The notes under the pieces were generated by a model. It searched no databases. It saw only the letters and a program-made list of their open reading frames with translations, and was not told where the DNA came from. The position numbers and the translations under genes were made by a program. A stretch of DNA of 64,000 nt from Streptomyces coeruleorubidus (GTDB lineage Bacteria > Actinomycetota > Actinomycetes > Streptomycetales > Streptomycetaceae): assembly GCF_028885415.1 (NCBI RefSeq), contig NZ_CP118527.1, positions 3,410,001 through 3,474,000 on the forward strand. Reading direction: 5' to 3'. Below, piece by piece: positions 43,041-51,216 of this stretch (positions within the stretch are counted from its first letter, which is position 1; the number at the start of each line of letters is the position of its first letter).

Positions 43041-43313
43041 ATGGCGACACTGCACGAGCGGCAGCAGTACCGCGAGGCGATCATGAAGAGCCTGTACGAG
43101 GCCATCGAAGGCAACCGCCTCCTCGGCCTCACCGGGGCGCGGCTGCGCGAGGACCTCGCCATGCCCGAGGAGGACCTGGCCGCCGCCTGCACGTACTTGG
43201 CGGCCGAGGGACTGATCCAGGTCGACTGGGCGCGAGGAAACACACCCACGATGGTCACACTGACGCACAAAGGGATCCAGCTCATGGAGACCGAGGAGAA
43301 GGACGGCGACTGA
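43041..43313 (+). CDS. Small winged-helix protein
   Basis: A 90-aa protein (MATLHERQQYREAIMKSLYE...) with a winged helix-turn-helix layout: GLTGARLREDLAMPEEDLAA, ACTYLAAEGLIQVDW, wing TPTMVTLTHKGIQLME. It may bind DNA or act as a protein-protein adaptor. ATG 42999, adding 14 residues and 7 bp past the TM-protein stop, is an alternative start. It is the third gene of the DUF5994-A operon. Confidence 0.78.
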   Translation: MATLHERQQYREAIMKSLYEAIEGNRLLGLTGARLREDLAMPEEDLAAACTYLAAEGLIQVDWARGNTPTMVTLTHKGIQLMETEEKDGD

Positions 43314-43599
43314 CACGGCACGGGCCGCCCTCAGGGCTCCGGTCGGTCACATGGCGGCCATGTCCTCCCATATGACTGAAATGACGTTCCGGGCATACCC
43401 TGGTGAGTGGGTCCGCGCACTCTCACGTGCAACGACCCGGAAGGGCGGCCCCGGTGTGTATACGCCGGGGCCGTTGCGTCACCGGCACATGCCACCGGGA
43501 GAACGTGTGATCCACTCGGCCGGTCTCCGCGAGTGACGCGACTGCGTCGTCGATCATTGGGCAAGCACGGCGGGAAGAGTGCGGGGGTGCCGCACGGAA

Positions 43600-43852
43600 G
43601 CGACCGGGGTCGCGCGGCCATACGACAATCGCCGACGGTGTGGGGGCGAAAATCGCCGGGCCGGCGACCCGGGATGTGCCGGGCGTCCCTGCGATGGGCG
43701 GTGGGTTCGCCCACGGCGTGAGGGCCATGCGTGAACGTATGCCCGGTGCCGGCGGGAAGTCCGTCGCCAGCGGGGTGAAGGTCGAGGTCGGCGAGGTACA
43801 GACCGCGGTCGACCTGGAGATCGTCGTCGAGTACGAGCGGCGGCTCGAGTAA
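43600..43852 (+). pseudogene. Asp23/Gls24-family remnant
   Basis: The frame from AKIAGPATRDVPGVPAMGGG to SGVKVEVGEVQTAVDLEIVV matches the Asp23/Gls24 envelope-stress domain. A frameshift upstream (around 43623-43630) removes the proper N terminus, TTIADGV being readable in the shifted frame. A TAA at 43850 ends the protein right after VVEYE, deleting the C terminus. Confidence 0.7.
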
Positions 43853-43969
43853 TCGCTTGCCGGAGCCGAAGCGAGCAAGGAGCGCGCGATGGGTACGGCC
43901 GCGGTTGGCGCCGACGGAAGTGAGCCGACGCCGGCGTCCAGGAGCGGCCCGTTCGGCCTCCTCGGGGAG

Positions 43970-44085
43970 TAGCGTGAATTCATCGGGAGCATCTCGCACA
44001 CCGGCTCCGATGCCGGTGTCGTTCCCAGTGAGCAACGACACCGGGCAGCTGCGCTCGCGCAGAGGTCCGGAGACGGGTTCGCGCG
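43970..44085 (+). promoter_or_regulatory. DUF5994 structured leader, copy B
   Basis: Possible -10 TAGCGT at 43970-43975. Hairpin 1 is a perfect CACCGGC/GCCGGTG (43999-44005, 44012-44018). Hairpin 2 is TCGTT/AACGA (44019-44023, 44034-44038). Hairpin 3 is CTGCG-CTCG-CGCAG flanked by CCGG/CCGG (44041-44070). Then GGAGACGGG and ATG 44086. Confidence 0.6.
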
Positions 44086-44646
44086 ATGTCCGCGACCACC
44101 TCTCCTCCCCCGCTACGGGCCGTTCCCTTCAGGGCCCCGACCGCGCGCCTCGCGCTGAAACCCGTGAGTCCGTCACCAGGGCACGTCGAGCTGGACGGCG
44201 CCTGGTGGCCTCGGTCACGTGACCTGACGCACGAACTCTCCGCTCTGGCGGACGTACTGGATCCGCTGTGGGGACGGATCACCCATATCGCCGTCAACCC
44301 GCGCTACTGGCCGACACTCCCGCGCAAGATCTTCGTCAACGGCCATGCGGTGGAGGTCGGTTGGTTCACGTCGGAGCAGGATCCGCACAAGATCCTGCTG
44401 CTGTCTTACACCGCGGGCCGCTGGGACCTCCTGGTGATCCCCCCGGAGACGGGCGCCCCCTCGGCCGCCCGGCTGATGGCCGCCGCGAGCGCGAACACCG
44501 GCCCGCCGACGACCGCGGCCGCCATCGTGGCGGCGGAACAGGTCGGCGAAACCTCCTCGTCGTGCGAGGCCACCACCGGCCGGCCCGGCCGACTGATGGG
44601 GGGGTGTGACGGTCCTCGTCGCCGAACCCGGCCGTCGGTGCCCTGA
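44086..44646 (+). CDS. DUF5994 family protein, paralogue B
   Basis: 186 aa with the same blocks as paralogue A: ELDGAWWPRSRDLTHELSAL, WGRITHIAVNPRYWPTLPRK, VGWFTSEQDPHKILLLSYTA, WDLLVIPPETGAPSAARLMA. The last 15 residues (CDGPRRRTRPSVP) look out of frame. They follow a run of seven G at about 44597-44603, and one more G would end the protein at LMGGV-stop, like paralogue C. No TM partner follows; instead it converges on a DUF5994 fragment. Confidence 0.87.
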   Translation: MSATTSPPPLRAVPFRAPTARLALKPVSPSPGHVELDGAWWPRSRDLTHELSALADVLDPLWGRITHIAVNPRYWPTLPRKIFVNGHAVEVGWFTSEQDPHKILLLSYTAGRWDLLVIPPETGAPSAARLMAAASANTGPPTTAAAIVAAEQVGETSSSCEATTGRPGRLMGGCDGPRRRTRPSVP

Positions 44647-44677
44647 TGATTCGCCGGGCAGTCCGTGGTGGGCCGGA

Positions 44678-44880
44678 TCAGACGTGGCCACTTGCCGCGG
44701 CCGCCATGAGTGGTTCCGCGGCCTCCTCACTGGTGTCCGGAGGCGCGACCAGCAGTGCCGCCACGGTCCTGGGCAGTCGTACGACCTGGTCGAAGACGAG
44801 CATCCGGCCGGGTTTCGCGGACCACGTCGCCCCGTTGACGGTGACGCCCGTGATGCGGCCCCACGCGCGCGGCAATCCAG
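44678..44880 (-). pseudogene. DUF5994 C-terminal fragment, paralogue D
   Basis: The minus-strand frame RAWGRITGVTVNGATWSAKP to ALLVAPPDTSEEAAEPLMAA is the second half of a DUF5994 protein, diverged and shortened in the middle. Its N-terminal half is replaced by a fatty-acid desaturase remnant. Stop at 44678. Confidence 0.7.
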
Positions 44881-44889
44881 CGAGCAGCC

Positions 44890-45170
44890 AGGGGAATTGC
44901 AGTGTGGTGTGTCGCGGTCGGCGAGGAGGTCGGTGGCGTACCGGTCGGCGGGTGTGCGGTCGTTGCGGAACAGCCAGCCCACGTGCGCGTGCAGCAGCCC
45001 GCGCAGCCGGCCTCGCAGATGGGTGCCGTAGCGGTACGGGGGGGTGCGGGTCGCCCGGCCGGTCGGTGAAGGCGTGGTGGCGGCGGTGGGTGGCGACCCA
45101 GCCGATGACGTCGCTCTGGAAACTCATTGACCCGGCCACCGCGAGCGCGATGCGCACGGGGCGGGCGGGC
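44890..45170 (-). pseudogene. Fatty-acid desaturase remnant
   Basis: The minus-strand sequence encodes WVATHRRHHAFTDRPGDPH, an acyl-CoA desaturase histidine box (HRRHH). After a frameshift at a run of seven C (complement of 45038-45044) it continues RYGTHLRGRLRGLLHAHVGW and LFRNDRTPADRYATDLLADR. Both ends are missing. The downstream end joins the DUF5994 fragment at about 44880-44890. Confidence 0.75.
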
Positions 45171-45405
45171 CGGATCGGACACCGGCATACGACGTGCCCT
45201 CGCCTTCTCCACCGTACTCCCGCACGCTCCGAGACGAGGCGGGCCGGATCGCGTGGCCACCGCGTTGACAGGGACCGTGGCCGGACGTTGACTGGCAGCA
45301 CGGTGCAGAGCCATGCCACCCCGGAACACACGGCGAAGCATTCCGCCTTCCCGCCTCGCCCAGACCCCGCGAGAACCCACCTACCCGACAACAGCGAGGC
45401 CGGCC

Positions 45406-45597
45406 ATGACCGTTTCACGGGCCATCAGTAACCAGGCGCAGACGATGAAGGGCAGGATCACGGAAGAACTCGGCCGGGTCACCCGCAACAGGCGACTGCA
45501 ACGCCGAGGCAGGACCGACCGGGTCTCCGGAAGCCTGAAGCAGGCCGCGGAGAAAGCCAAGGGCGCCTTCAGGCGTAGTGGAAGCGGCCCCCGATGA
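45406..45597 (+). CDS. CsbD-family stress protein
   Basis: A 63-aa CsbD-like protein, a general-stress family in Gram-positive bacteria. It shows the typical short helical repeats KGRITEELGRVTRNRRLQRRG and VSGSLKQAAEKAKGAFRR. ATG 45406 has GAGG about 8 nt upstream. It overlaps the next gene by ATGA. Confidence 0.85.
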   Translation: MTVSRAISNQAQTMKGRITEELGRVTRNRRLQRRGRTDRVSGSLKQAAEKAKGAFRRSGSGPR

Positions 45598-45941
45598 TGT
45601 ACGACCAGACGCGCGCCCAGCAGCCCTCTGGCCAAACCCCGGGTCCGGCCGCGCGCCGCAGCCCGGGCCCGGAGCCGTTGCTCCCGTCGGACGAACAGGA
45701 CAAGATCGTCCAGTCCCTCCGGCACGCCCTCAACACCTTCGCCGACACTCCGCTCGAGGCGCTGGAAGAGGCCGAGAGCGCCTTTGACGAAGCCACCGCC
45801 CAGCTCGTGAACGCCCTCGCGGAACGGCGGCGTCTCCTGCGCGCCGGCTGGCAGGACCAGGATCCGGAGGCACAGTCCGACGGACTCCGGCTCGCGCTGA
45901 GGCAGTACCGGGAGATCATCCAGCGACTGCTCCACATCTAG
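45594..45941 (+). CDS. Hypothetical helical protein coupled to CsbD
   Basis: 115 aa. The N-terminal 30 residues are Pro/Gln-rich; the rest is a helical bundle (QSLRHALNTFADTPLEALEE, SAFDEATAQLVNALAERRRL, LRLALRQYREIIQRLLHI). ATG 45594 or 45597 overlaps the CsbD stop, so the two are cotranslated. No known domain; likely part of the stress response by context. Confidence 0.75.
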   Translation: MMYDQTRAQQPSGQTPGPAARRSPGPEPLLPSDEQDKIVQSLRHALNTFADTPLEALEEAESAFDEATAQLVNALAERRRLLRAGWQDQDPEAQSDGLRLALRQYREIIQRLLHI

Positions 45942-45946
45942 GCGGC

Positions 45947-45981
45947 CACTACTCCGCGCCGCAGGGGAGCGCGGAGTAGTG
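45947..45981 (+). terminator. Terminator of the CsbD operon
   Basis: Perfect 12-bp hairpin CACTACTCCGCG/CGCGGAGTAGTG (45947-45958, 45970-45981) with an 11-nt loop, six bases after the upstream stop. Its right arm contains the TAGTGT that may serve as -10 for the next leader. Confidence 0.65.
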
Positions 45982-46088
45982 TGGACAGTACCGAGGGCAT
46001 TTCGCACACCGGCTTCCACGCCGGGTCGTTCTCGGGGAACGATGAAACCCGGGCTGCCGCAGAGGCGGCCCGGAGACGGGTCCGCATC
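45977..46088 (+). promoter_or_regulatory. DUF5994 structured leader, copy C
   Basis: Possible -10 TAGTGT at 45977-45982. Hairpin 1 is CCGGC/GCCGG (46009-46013, 46020-46024) with loop TTCCAC. Hairpin 2 TCGTTC/GAACGA (about 46026-46042) has a shorter loop. Hairpin 3 GGGCTGCC/GGCGGCCC (about 46051-46071) is held by a T-G pair. CGGAGACGGGTCCGCATC then leads to ATG 46089. Confidence 0.6.
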
Positions 46089-46685
46089 ATGTCGGCGACC
46101 TTGGTTCCACCCCTGCCGCACCTCGAGCCCGTCGCAGCCCCGGCCGCGCGTCTCGCCCTGAAGACCGACGGCACCTCCCGTGGACTCCTGGACGGTGCCT
46201 GGTGGCCCCGCTCCCGGGATCTGCTGAGCGAGCTTCCGGCACTGACCGACGTATTGGACCCCTTGTGGGGCCGCATCACCCGCATCGCCGTCAACCCGGA
46301 GCACTGGCCGGTCGTCCCCCGCAAGGTTCCCGTGGACGGCCACATCGTCAAGATCGGCTGGTTCACCCGGGAAATCGACCCGCACAAGCTGCTGCTGCTC
46401 TCCTACGGCACCGGCCGTTGGGACCTGCTGGTCATCCCTCCGGAGACCGGAGCGGCGTCGGCGGCCCGTCTGATGGCTGCCGCGTCCGACTACGACGGCC
46501 CGCCGCTGACCGCGAGCGCGCTCATCGCCGCGGACGAGGCCCGGCACAGCGTCTCCACGACCGAGGGGCCACTGGACCCGGACGAGGCATGGGAGTACGA
46601 GGGCGGCGCCTCCGCGGTGGCCGCGGCCGTTCCGGAGCAGACCGGTCCGCCCAGCCGGACCGGTCGTCTGATCACCGGTATGTGA
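46089..46685 (+). CDS. DUF5994 family protein, paralogue C
   Basis: 198 aa with LLDGAWWPRSRDLLSELPAL, WGRITRIAVNPEHWPVVPRK, IGWFTREIDPHKLLLLSYGT and WDLLVIPPETGAASAARLMA. I chose ATG 46089 (MSATLVPPLPHLEPV), which aligns with the other paralogues and follows the conserved leader. The frame stays open to 45981 but that part is leader. A single-TM protein follows by 10 bp, as for paralogue A. Confidence 0.9.
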   Translation: MSATLVPPLPHLEPVAAPAARLALKTDGTSRGLLDGAWWPRSRDLLSELPALTDVLDPLWGRITRIAVNPEHWPVVPRKVPVDGHIVKIGWFTREIDPHKLLLLSYGTGRWDLLVIPPETGAASAARLMAAASDYDGPPLTASALIAADEARHSVSTTEGPLDPDEAWEYEGGASAVAAAVPEQTGPPSRTGRLITGM

Positions 46686-46695
46686 GGTGGCCGCC

Positions 46696-47049
46696 ATGAA
46701 CGCCTTCCTGACAGTCGCTGCCTTCATAGTTCTCATCGCAGCGGGCGCATACGTGATCCACCGGCTCAACATCCAGCACGCCGACAGAATCGCCGTGCGC
46801 CGGTACAGCGCCGCCCTGCCCGGCCGCCGCGGCCGCGGCACCCCGCAGCCCCCGGTGGAACCGGACCGGTCCGAGTCGCCGACCACCGGCGACGGCGGGA
46901 CCACCGCGACGGGGGCCGCGGCCGGTTCCCGCCGCGCCGCCGCAGCCGTACGACTCACCACAGATGACCCGGCGGTTTCCGTCGCCGGGCCATTGACTGT
47001 GCGAGGGGCACGACCGGGGCGGGCGAGCACTGATCACCCTGGCCGGTGA
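46696..47049 (+). CDS. Small single-TM protein paired with DUF5994 (C copy)
   Basis: 117 aa. The first 50 residues match the A copy: TM helix FLTVAAFIVLIAAGAYVIHR, then LNIQHADRIAVRRYSAALPG. The remaining low-complexity Pro/Thr/Ala tail runs into decayed regulator sequence (an ITLAGEID STAS-like piece lies at about 47027-47053 in another frame), so the native C terminus was probably shorter. ATG 46696 follows GAGG. Confidence 0.75.
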   Translation: MNAFLTVAAFIVLIAAGAYVIHRLNIQHADRIAVRRYSAALPGRRGRGTPQPPVEPDRSESPTTGDGGTTATGAAAGSRRAAAAVRLTTDDPAVSVAGPLTVRGARPGRASTDHPGR

Positions 47050-47083
47050 GATCGACCGTCGGAGGCCTACCGGCACGCCAGAC

Positions 47084-47506
47084 GTGCCGACATCGGCCTG
47101 TCCGACGGTCGTCCGTCAACTCGGAGGCCCGACCACCTTGCCCGTCGGCTTCGGCGGTGAAGAGCCCCGGATCAGCCAGCAAACGCTCCAACGCGGCGAC
47201 CGAGTGCTGTGCTTCACCGACGGCCTGATCGAGGAGCACGAAGCCGGCGAAGAACAATTCGGCGAAGAACAACTCATCTACTGGGTCAACCGCATCGAAC
47301 ACACGGAGAAGGGAGTACGAGCGGTGGTGCGCTCACTCTCCCACGCCCTGAAGCAGCAACGGGGAGGCCGCACCACCGACGACGCGACCCTCTTTCCTCG
47401 GCCTTCCGTTCGGCCACCTGCCACCTCCTCTCGGCGACACCCCGGCCGCGCCCCGTCCAGCCCCGCCGCACCGGTCTGCCCCGCTGGCGCCTGTTCTCTC
47501 TGGTGA
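47084..47506 (+). pseudogene. SpoIIE-family phosphatase C-terminal remnant
   Basis: GGPTTLPVGFGGEEPRISQQ, TLQRGDRVLCFTDGLIEEHE and GGRTTDDATLF are the last third of a PP2C-type (SpoIIE/RsbU) phosphatase that acts on anti-anti-sigma factors. The catalytic N-terminal part is absent, and the end shifts frame after DDATLF where LxEW is expected. A piece of an STAS start (ALITLAGEID, about 47027-47056) lies just upstream, showing rearrangement. Confidence 0.7.
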
Positions 47507-47681
47507 TGTGCGATGACGGCCGAACCACGGCGAGGGCAGTCACTGATTGACCATCAGGCATCGCCCGGCGCCACCCTGGTGGACCGGGCCGATCGCCAGA
47601 CCCTCGCTGCGCTCCGCTCCTGGGGGTGGCTGCTGGAGGGCCTTGTCACGATGCCTGGAGGCGGTGGCACCCGTGGGGTCT

Positions 47682-48180
47682 GACGGGCGGTCGGCCCGCA
47701 TTCGGATGCTGGTGGCCGAGCAGGCGGTCCGACGAGGTGCCCGTGTGAGTGTGGTGGACGTATGCACCGCGGCCGTGGCCACGCTGCCGGTCGGCGGGGC
47801 CGGGCTGTCGGCGATGTCCAAGGCCGCGGCGAGCCATCCGTGTTCGCCGACGCGGCCCTGGAAGCCGGAGCCCGCGCGGTGTTCTCGCTCCCCTGCAGAA
47901 AGGGGGTGATCCCGACGCTCCTCCTGCTCGACACGAGGATCGACGAGGCGGGCGCGCCGACCGACGAGCCGACCGGCGCCGATGCCGGACCGCGGCTTCG
48001 AGGACTTTGGCGCATACCGAGCGGAGGTCGACCAGGCCAGCGGGATGCTCACGGTTCAGCTCGGAGTCGGCATCGAAGAAGCCTTCGTCCGGCTCCGCGT
48101 CTGTGCCTATGTGCAGGGACGCCGGCTCGCGGACGTGGCCGCCGACGTGGTGGCCCGTGGGCTTCGTTTCAACCTGACGT
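47682..48180 (+). pseudogene. Decayed GAF-ANTAR regulator
   Basis: Homology moves through three frames. MLVAEQAVRRGARVSVVDVC to LSAMSKAAASHP comes first (about 47707-47835). VFADAALEAGARAVFSLP and TLLLLDTRIDEAGAPTDEP follow (about 47840-47975). The ANTAR part YRAEVDQASGMLTVQLGVGI, YVQGRRLADVAADVVARGL is last (48019-48165). Most of the GAF domain is deleted. An intact relative follows at 48256. Confidence 0.75.
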
Positions 48181-48255
48181 TCGGTCCCAGCCGAGGAACG
48201 TGCCGTACTTCCCGCCCCTTCGGGCAAGGACTAGTCTCAATCGAGGGTGCCCACG

Positions 48256-48972
48256 ATGGACCAACGGCTTCTGGCCAAGACCTTCGTCGAGCTGGCCGAC
48301 AATCTGGTCGCCGACTTCGACCTCATCGACTTCCTGCGCCTGCTGACCGACCGCTGCGTCAGCATGCTCGACGCGAGCGCCGCCGGGGTGCTGCTCGCCG
48401 ACCGGGACGGCAAACTCCGCGTCATGGCCGCCTCCGACGAACAGGTCCGCCTGCTGGAGCTCTTCCAGCTCCAGAACGACGAAGGCCCCTGCCTCGAGTG
48501 CTTCCGCACCGGTGTACCGGTGATCGTCCCCGACCTCGGTACGGCGACCGCCCGCTGGCCGCGCTTCGCGGTGGCGGCTCGGCGCAGCGGGTTCGGGGCG
48601 GTCCAGGCCCTGCCCATGCGTTTGCGGGACGAGACCGTCGGCGCCCTGAACCTCTTCCGCACCGCCCCCGGCCCCTTCGACCCGGCCGCCACACCTGTCG
48701 CCCAGGCCCTGGCCGACGTCGCCACCATCAGCCTGCTGCAACAACGCACCGCTCAGCGCAGCACGGTGCTCAACGAACAGCTGCAGACGGCGCTGAACAG
48801 CCGGGTACTGATCGAACAGGCCAAGGGGAAGCTAGCCGAACGCCAGGACATCGACATGGAGCAGGCGTTCACCGCGTTGCGCGGCTACGCCCGCGCCCAC
48901 AACCGGCGCCTGGCCGATGTGGCCCGCGCCCTCATCGACGGTTCCGAACCCCTCACCGGCCTGGGGCCCTGA
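48256..48972 (+). CDS. GAF and ANTAR domain regulator
   Basis: A 238-aa cytoplasmic protein. The GAF sensor domain is at about 15-165 (FLRLLTDRCVSMLDASAAGV, EGPCLECFRTGVPVIVPDL). The C-terminal ANTAR RNA-binding domain (LQTALNSRVLIEQAKGKLAE, AFTALRGYARAHNRRLADVA) normally binds tandem hairpins in nascent RNA to block termination. ATG 48256 has GAGGG 8 nt upstream. It is the intact relative of the pseudogene just before it. Targets are unknown; nearby hairpin leaders are worth testing. Confidence 0.92.
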   Translation: MDQRLLAKTFVELADNLVADFDLIDFLRLLTDRCVSMLDASAAGVLLADRDGKLRVMAASDEQVRLLELFQLQNDEGPCLECFRTGVPVIVPDLGTATARWPRFAVAARRSGFGAVQALPMRLRDETVGALNLFRTAPGPFDPAATPVAQALADVATISLLQQRTAQRSTVLNEQLQTALNSRVLIEQAKGKLAERQDIDMEQAFTALRGYARAHNRRLADVARALIDGSEPLTGLGP

Positions 48973-49139
48973 CCCACGCCTTGCCGGCGCCCGTTACTGC
49001 TCTGTGCCTGCAGAAGGGGTGAGCCCACAGCTCCCGGCTCCCGCTGTATCGGTTCCGGGAGCGACTTCCCCTCCCAGGCGGCGACCGGGACCCCGGCCGC
49101 AGCCGAACGCAACCCGTGGCTACCCGGCCACTTCACGGA

Positions 49140-49418
49140 TCACCTGCGGTGTTCGCGGTCCCGACGGTCCTCGCGCCGCCAGCGCGCCCGGTTCTGACGG
49201 CTGTAGCGGCGGTCCCAGCGTTCCTGGCGGTTCCGGCGCTCCCGGTAGTCCCGGTAGTCGCCGAGACCGGAACTGCCGCTGGGGCTCCGGCCGCCGCCAC
49301 GATCGCGGCCGTGTCGGGTGGCGGCATAGACCAGCACAGCCGCGGCCACCCACCAGATGGGACTGAGGAAGCCGAAGCCGAACAGGACCGCGATGAGGAT
49401 GAGGAGCAGGACGAACAC
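49140..49418 (-). CDS. Small membrane protein with Arg-rich tail
   Basis: 92 aa. Two hydrophobic segments at the N terminus (VLLLILIAVLFGFGFL; WWVAAAVLVYAA) and a strongly basic Arg/Asp/Glu tail (RDYRERRNRQERWDRR...). GTG 49418 has GGGGAGG 6 nt upstream. No named family recognised; similar short proteins are common near stress genes in Streptomyces. Confidence 0.75.
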   Translation of the reverse strand: MFVLLLILIAVLFGFGFLSPIWWVAAAVLVYAATRHGRDRGGGRSPSGSSGLGDYRDYRERRNRQERWDRRYSRQNRARWRREDRRDREHRR

Positions 49419-49616
49419 GGTGGGCCTCCCCGGGAGCAGGACACAGCATCGATACCGGGGACTGGGGCCTCACCCCACAGCGTAGTCCTGTCCAAGGGTT
49501 GCGGATAGCGTGCGACGTAAGCGCGTGTAGAGGCCCGCGGATCCGAAAAGGAACCCGGGCCGGCAGCGATGACGAACTCGCGGCCCGAGCGAAATGACCA
49601 GTTGCGGGGAGGCATT

Positions 49617-50450
49617 TCATCTGCGCCGTTTCAGTGCGTGTGCCATGCGTGGGAGTTCCTCGTACAGCAGCCGGCCGACCAGCGCCCCGCCGAAGACGAC
49701 GACGCCCACGCCGACCAGCCAGGACTGGATGACCAGGACTGTTCCGACAGGTCCGAAGGTGACGACGTTGGTTGCGATCAGCGGCGAGAAGACGAGCCTG
49801 GAGAAGACCCTCAGGCCGATCAGCCCGATCACGGTGGCCACGGCGCCGGGCAACAGGGCACGCCAGCGGATCCTCCCGCCGAGCAGCAGGCGCTGGGACC
49901 ACCACAGCAACAGGACGGCACTCAGCGACGCGACGGCCACACCTGCCAGGGGTTCACGCCGCAGCGTGGTGGTGGCGGAGACGTAGAGATATCCGGTGAG
50001 GACGCTGAGCCACACCACGTGCCGCCATCTGGCCCACCAGCGTGCCGACGGCAGGCCCCAGACCTTCTCATAGCCGGTCTGCACCGCCGCCCCGAAGCTC
50101 AGACCGAACACGGCAAGGGCGGCGATACCGAACGCGGTCGTGGTCCGCAGGGCCTGGCCGGGCCGGGTGAACAACTGCTCGACCTGCAGCCTGGCGGCCT
50201 TCGACACACCGAGCCCTTCTCCCAGCCACTGCGCGAACCCCCGCCCGTGCCCGGGATCGGCAGAGGAGACAATGATCAGCAGTGGCACCAGCGTGAGAAA
50301 CCCCAGCGCGGCAAAGCCCAGCGAACGCGACCACAGCTCGATGTCCCTGCTCCGCCGCCATCCGCGCCCGATGGGAGAACGGCTGATCACGCGGTGCAGC
50401 GGCCCGAACCGAGAGGTACGGTCCGCGGCGCCGGAAGGCTTCATCGGCAT
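49617..50450 (-). CDS. YihY/BrkB-type membrane protein
   Basis: A 277-aa integral membrane protein with about six TM helices, e.g. SLGFAALGFLTLVPLLIIV, AFGIAALAVFGLSFGAAVQ and VLVIQSWLVGVGVVVFGGAL. Pattern and length fit the YihY/virulence-factor-BrkB family, whose function is unsettled. It ends with a basic tail (MAHALKRRR). It stands alone on the minus strand, divergent from the PRC-barrel gene. Confidence 0.82.
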   Translation of the reverse strand: MPMKPSGAADRTSRFGPLHRVISRSPIGRGWRRSRDIELWSRSLGFAALGFLTLVPLLIIVSSADPGHGRGFAQWLGEGLGVSKAARLQVEQLFTRPGQALRTTTAFGIAALAVFGLSFGAAVQTGYEKVWGLPSARWWARWRHVVWLSVLTGYLYVSATTTLRREPLAGVAVASLSAVLLLWWSQRLLLGGRIRWRALLPGAVATVIGLIGLRVFSRLVFSPLIATNVVTFGPVGTVLVIQSWLVGVGVVVFGGALVGRLLYEELPRMAHALKRRR

Positions 50451-50610
50451 GCCTGTCGACTACCACGTTCGGAACCCTTGCCGCGCGAGGGCGCGACGCA
50501 GAGATTCCCGGATAGCCTGGAAGAACAATGGCCTACCGGGCTCAGCAGGCTGCAACTGCCCGCAGGGGGCGGCTCGTACTGGCCCGGATCAACGGCTCAG
50601 GAGGCAGGCC

Positions 50611-50967
50611 ATGATCCATTCAGCCGATATCCGCGAGTGGCGCAACCGCAGCGTCGTCGACCCGAAGGGCCACAAGATCGGCGTGCTCGAAGCGGTCTAC
50701 GTCGACACCGCCACCGACGAACCGGCCATGGCCACGGTCCGCACCGGACTCCCCACCCGCCACCACCTGGCCTTCGTCCCCCTCGACGAGGCGACCCTCG
50801 GACCGGACTACGTCAAGGTCTCCTACACCAAGACGCTGGTGAAGAAGGCACCCTCGGTCGGCATGGACGACATCCTGCCCGCCGAGTCGGAGGAAGCGAT
50901 CTTCCAGCACTACGACATGCCCTACCAGACGGGCGCAGGCGGCGAGCGGCAGCTCGCGCGCCGCTGA
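50611..50967 (+). CDS. PRC-barrel domain protein
   Basis: 118 aa with one PRC-barrel: IREWRNRSVVDPKGHKIGVL and VYVDTATDEPAMATVRTG, then PLDEATLGPDYVKVSYTKTL. PRC-barrels act in RNA processing or membrane-linked stress functions. AGGAGG is 6 nt before ATG 50611. A small membrane gene follows 36 bp later. Confidence 0.88.
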   Translation: MIHSADIREWRNRSVVDPKGHKIGVLEAVYVDTATDEPAMATVRTGLPTRHHLAFVPLDEATLGPDYVKVSYTKTLVKKAPSVGMDDILPAESEEAIFQHYDMPYQTGAGGERQLARR

Positions 50968-51003
50968 TCGCCCGCTCAGCCACCCAAGAGAGGTGGACGC
51001 GTC

Positions 51004-51174
51004 ATGGCCTTCTTGCTCTTTCTCGTTCTGGTCGCCGTCGTGCTCGGAGTCATCGGAGTGGCGGCGGAGGGGCTGGGCTACCTACTGATCATCGGCATCG
51101 TGATCCTCGTAGCTGCGCTGGGCCTCATCGCCGTCCGCTGGTCCCAGCGCACCGGTCACCGCCCCCTCCGATGA
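51004..51174 (+). CDS. 56-aa hydrophobic membrane protein
   Basis: A short gene starting MAFLLFLVLVAVVLGVIGVA and ending RWSQRTGHRPLR before TGA. It has two TM helices (residues 2-20 and 26-45) and a basic C terminus. GAGAGGTGG lies 7-8 nt upstream of ATG 51004. It is downstream of the PRC-barrel gene on the same strand and probably cotranscribed with it. Confidence 0.75.
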   Translation: MAFLLFLVLVAVVLGVIGVAAEGLGYLLIIGIVILVAALGLIAVRWSQRTGHRPLR

Positions 51175-51216
51175 CGAACGGCACCCCGTAGTCCGAACGA
51201 ACGGCCGGCACGGCAC

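Noticed and set aside
43351..43536. A 61-codon frame with several Met codons
   Set aside because: It lacks a ribosome site and family similarity and lies in a decayed region.
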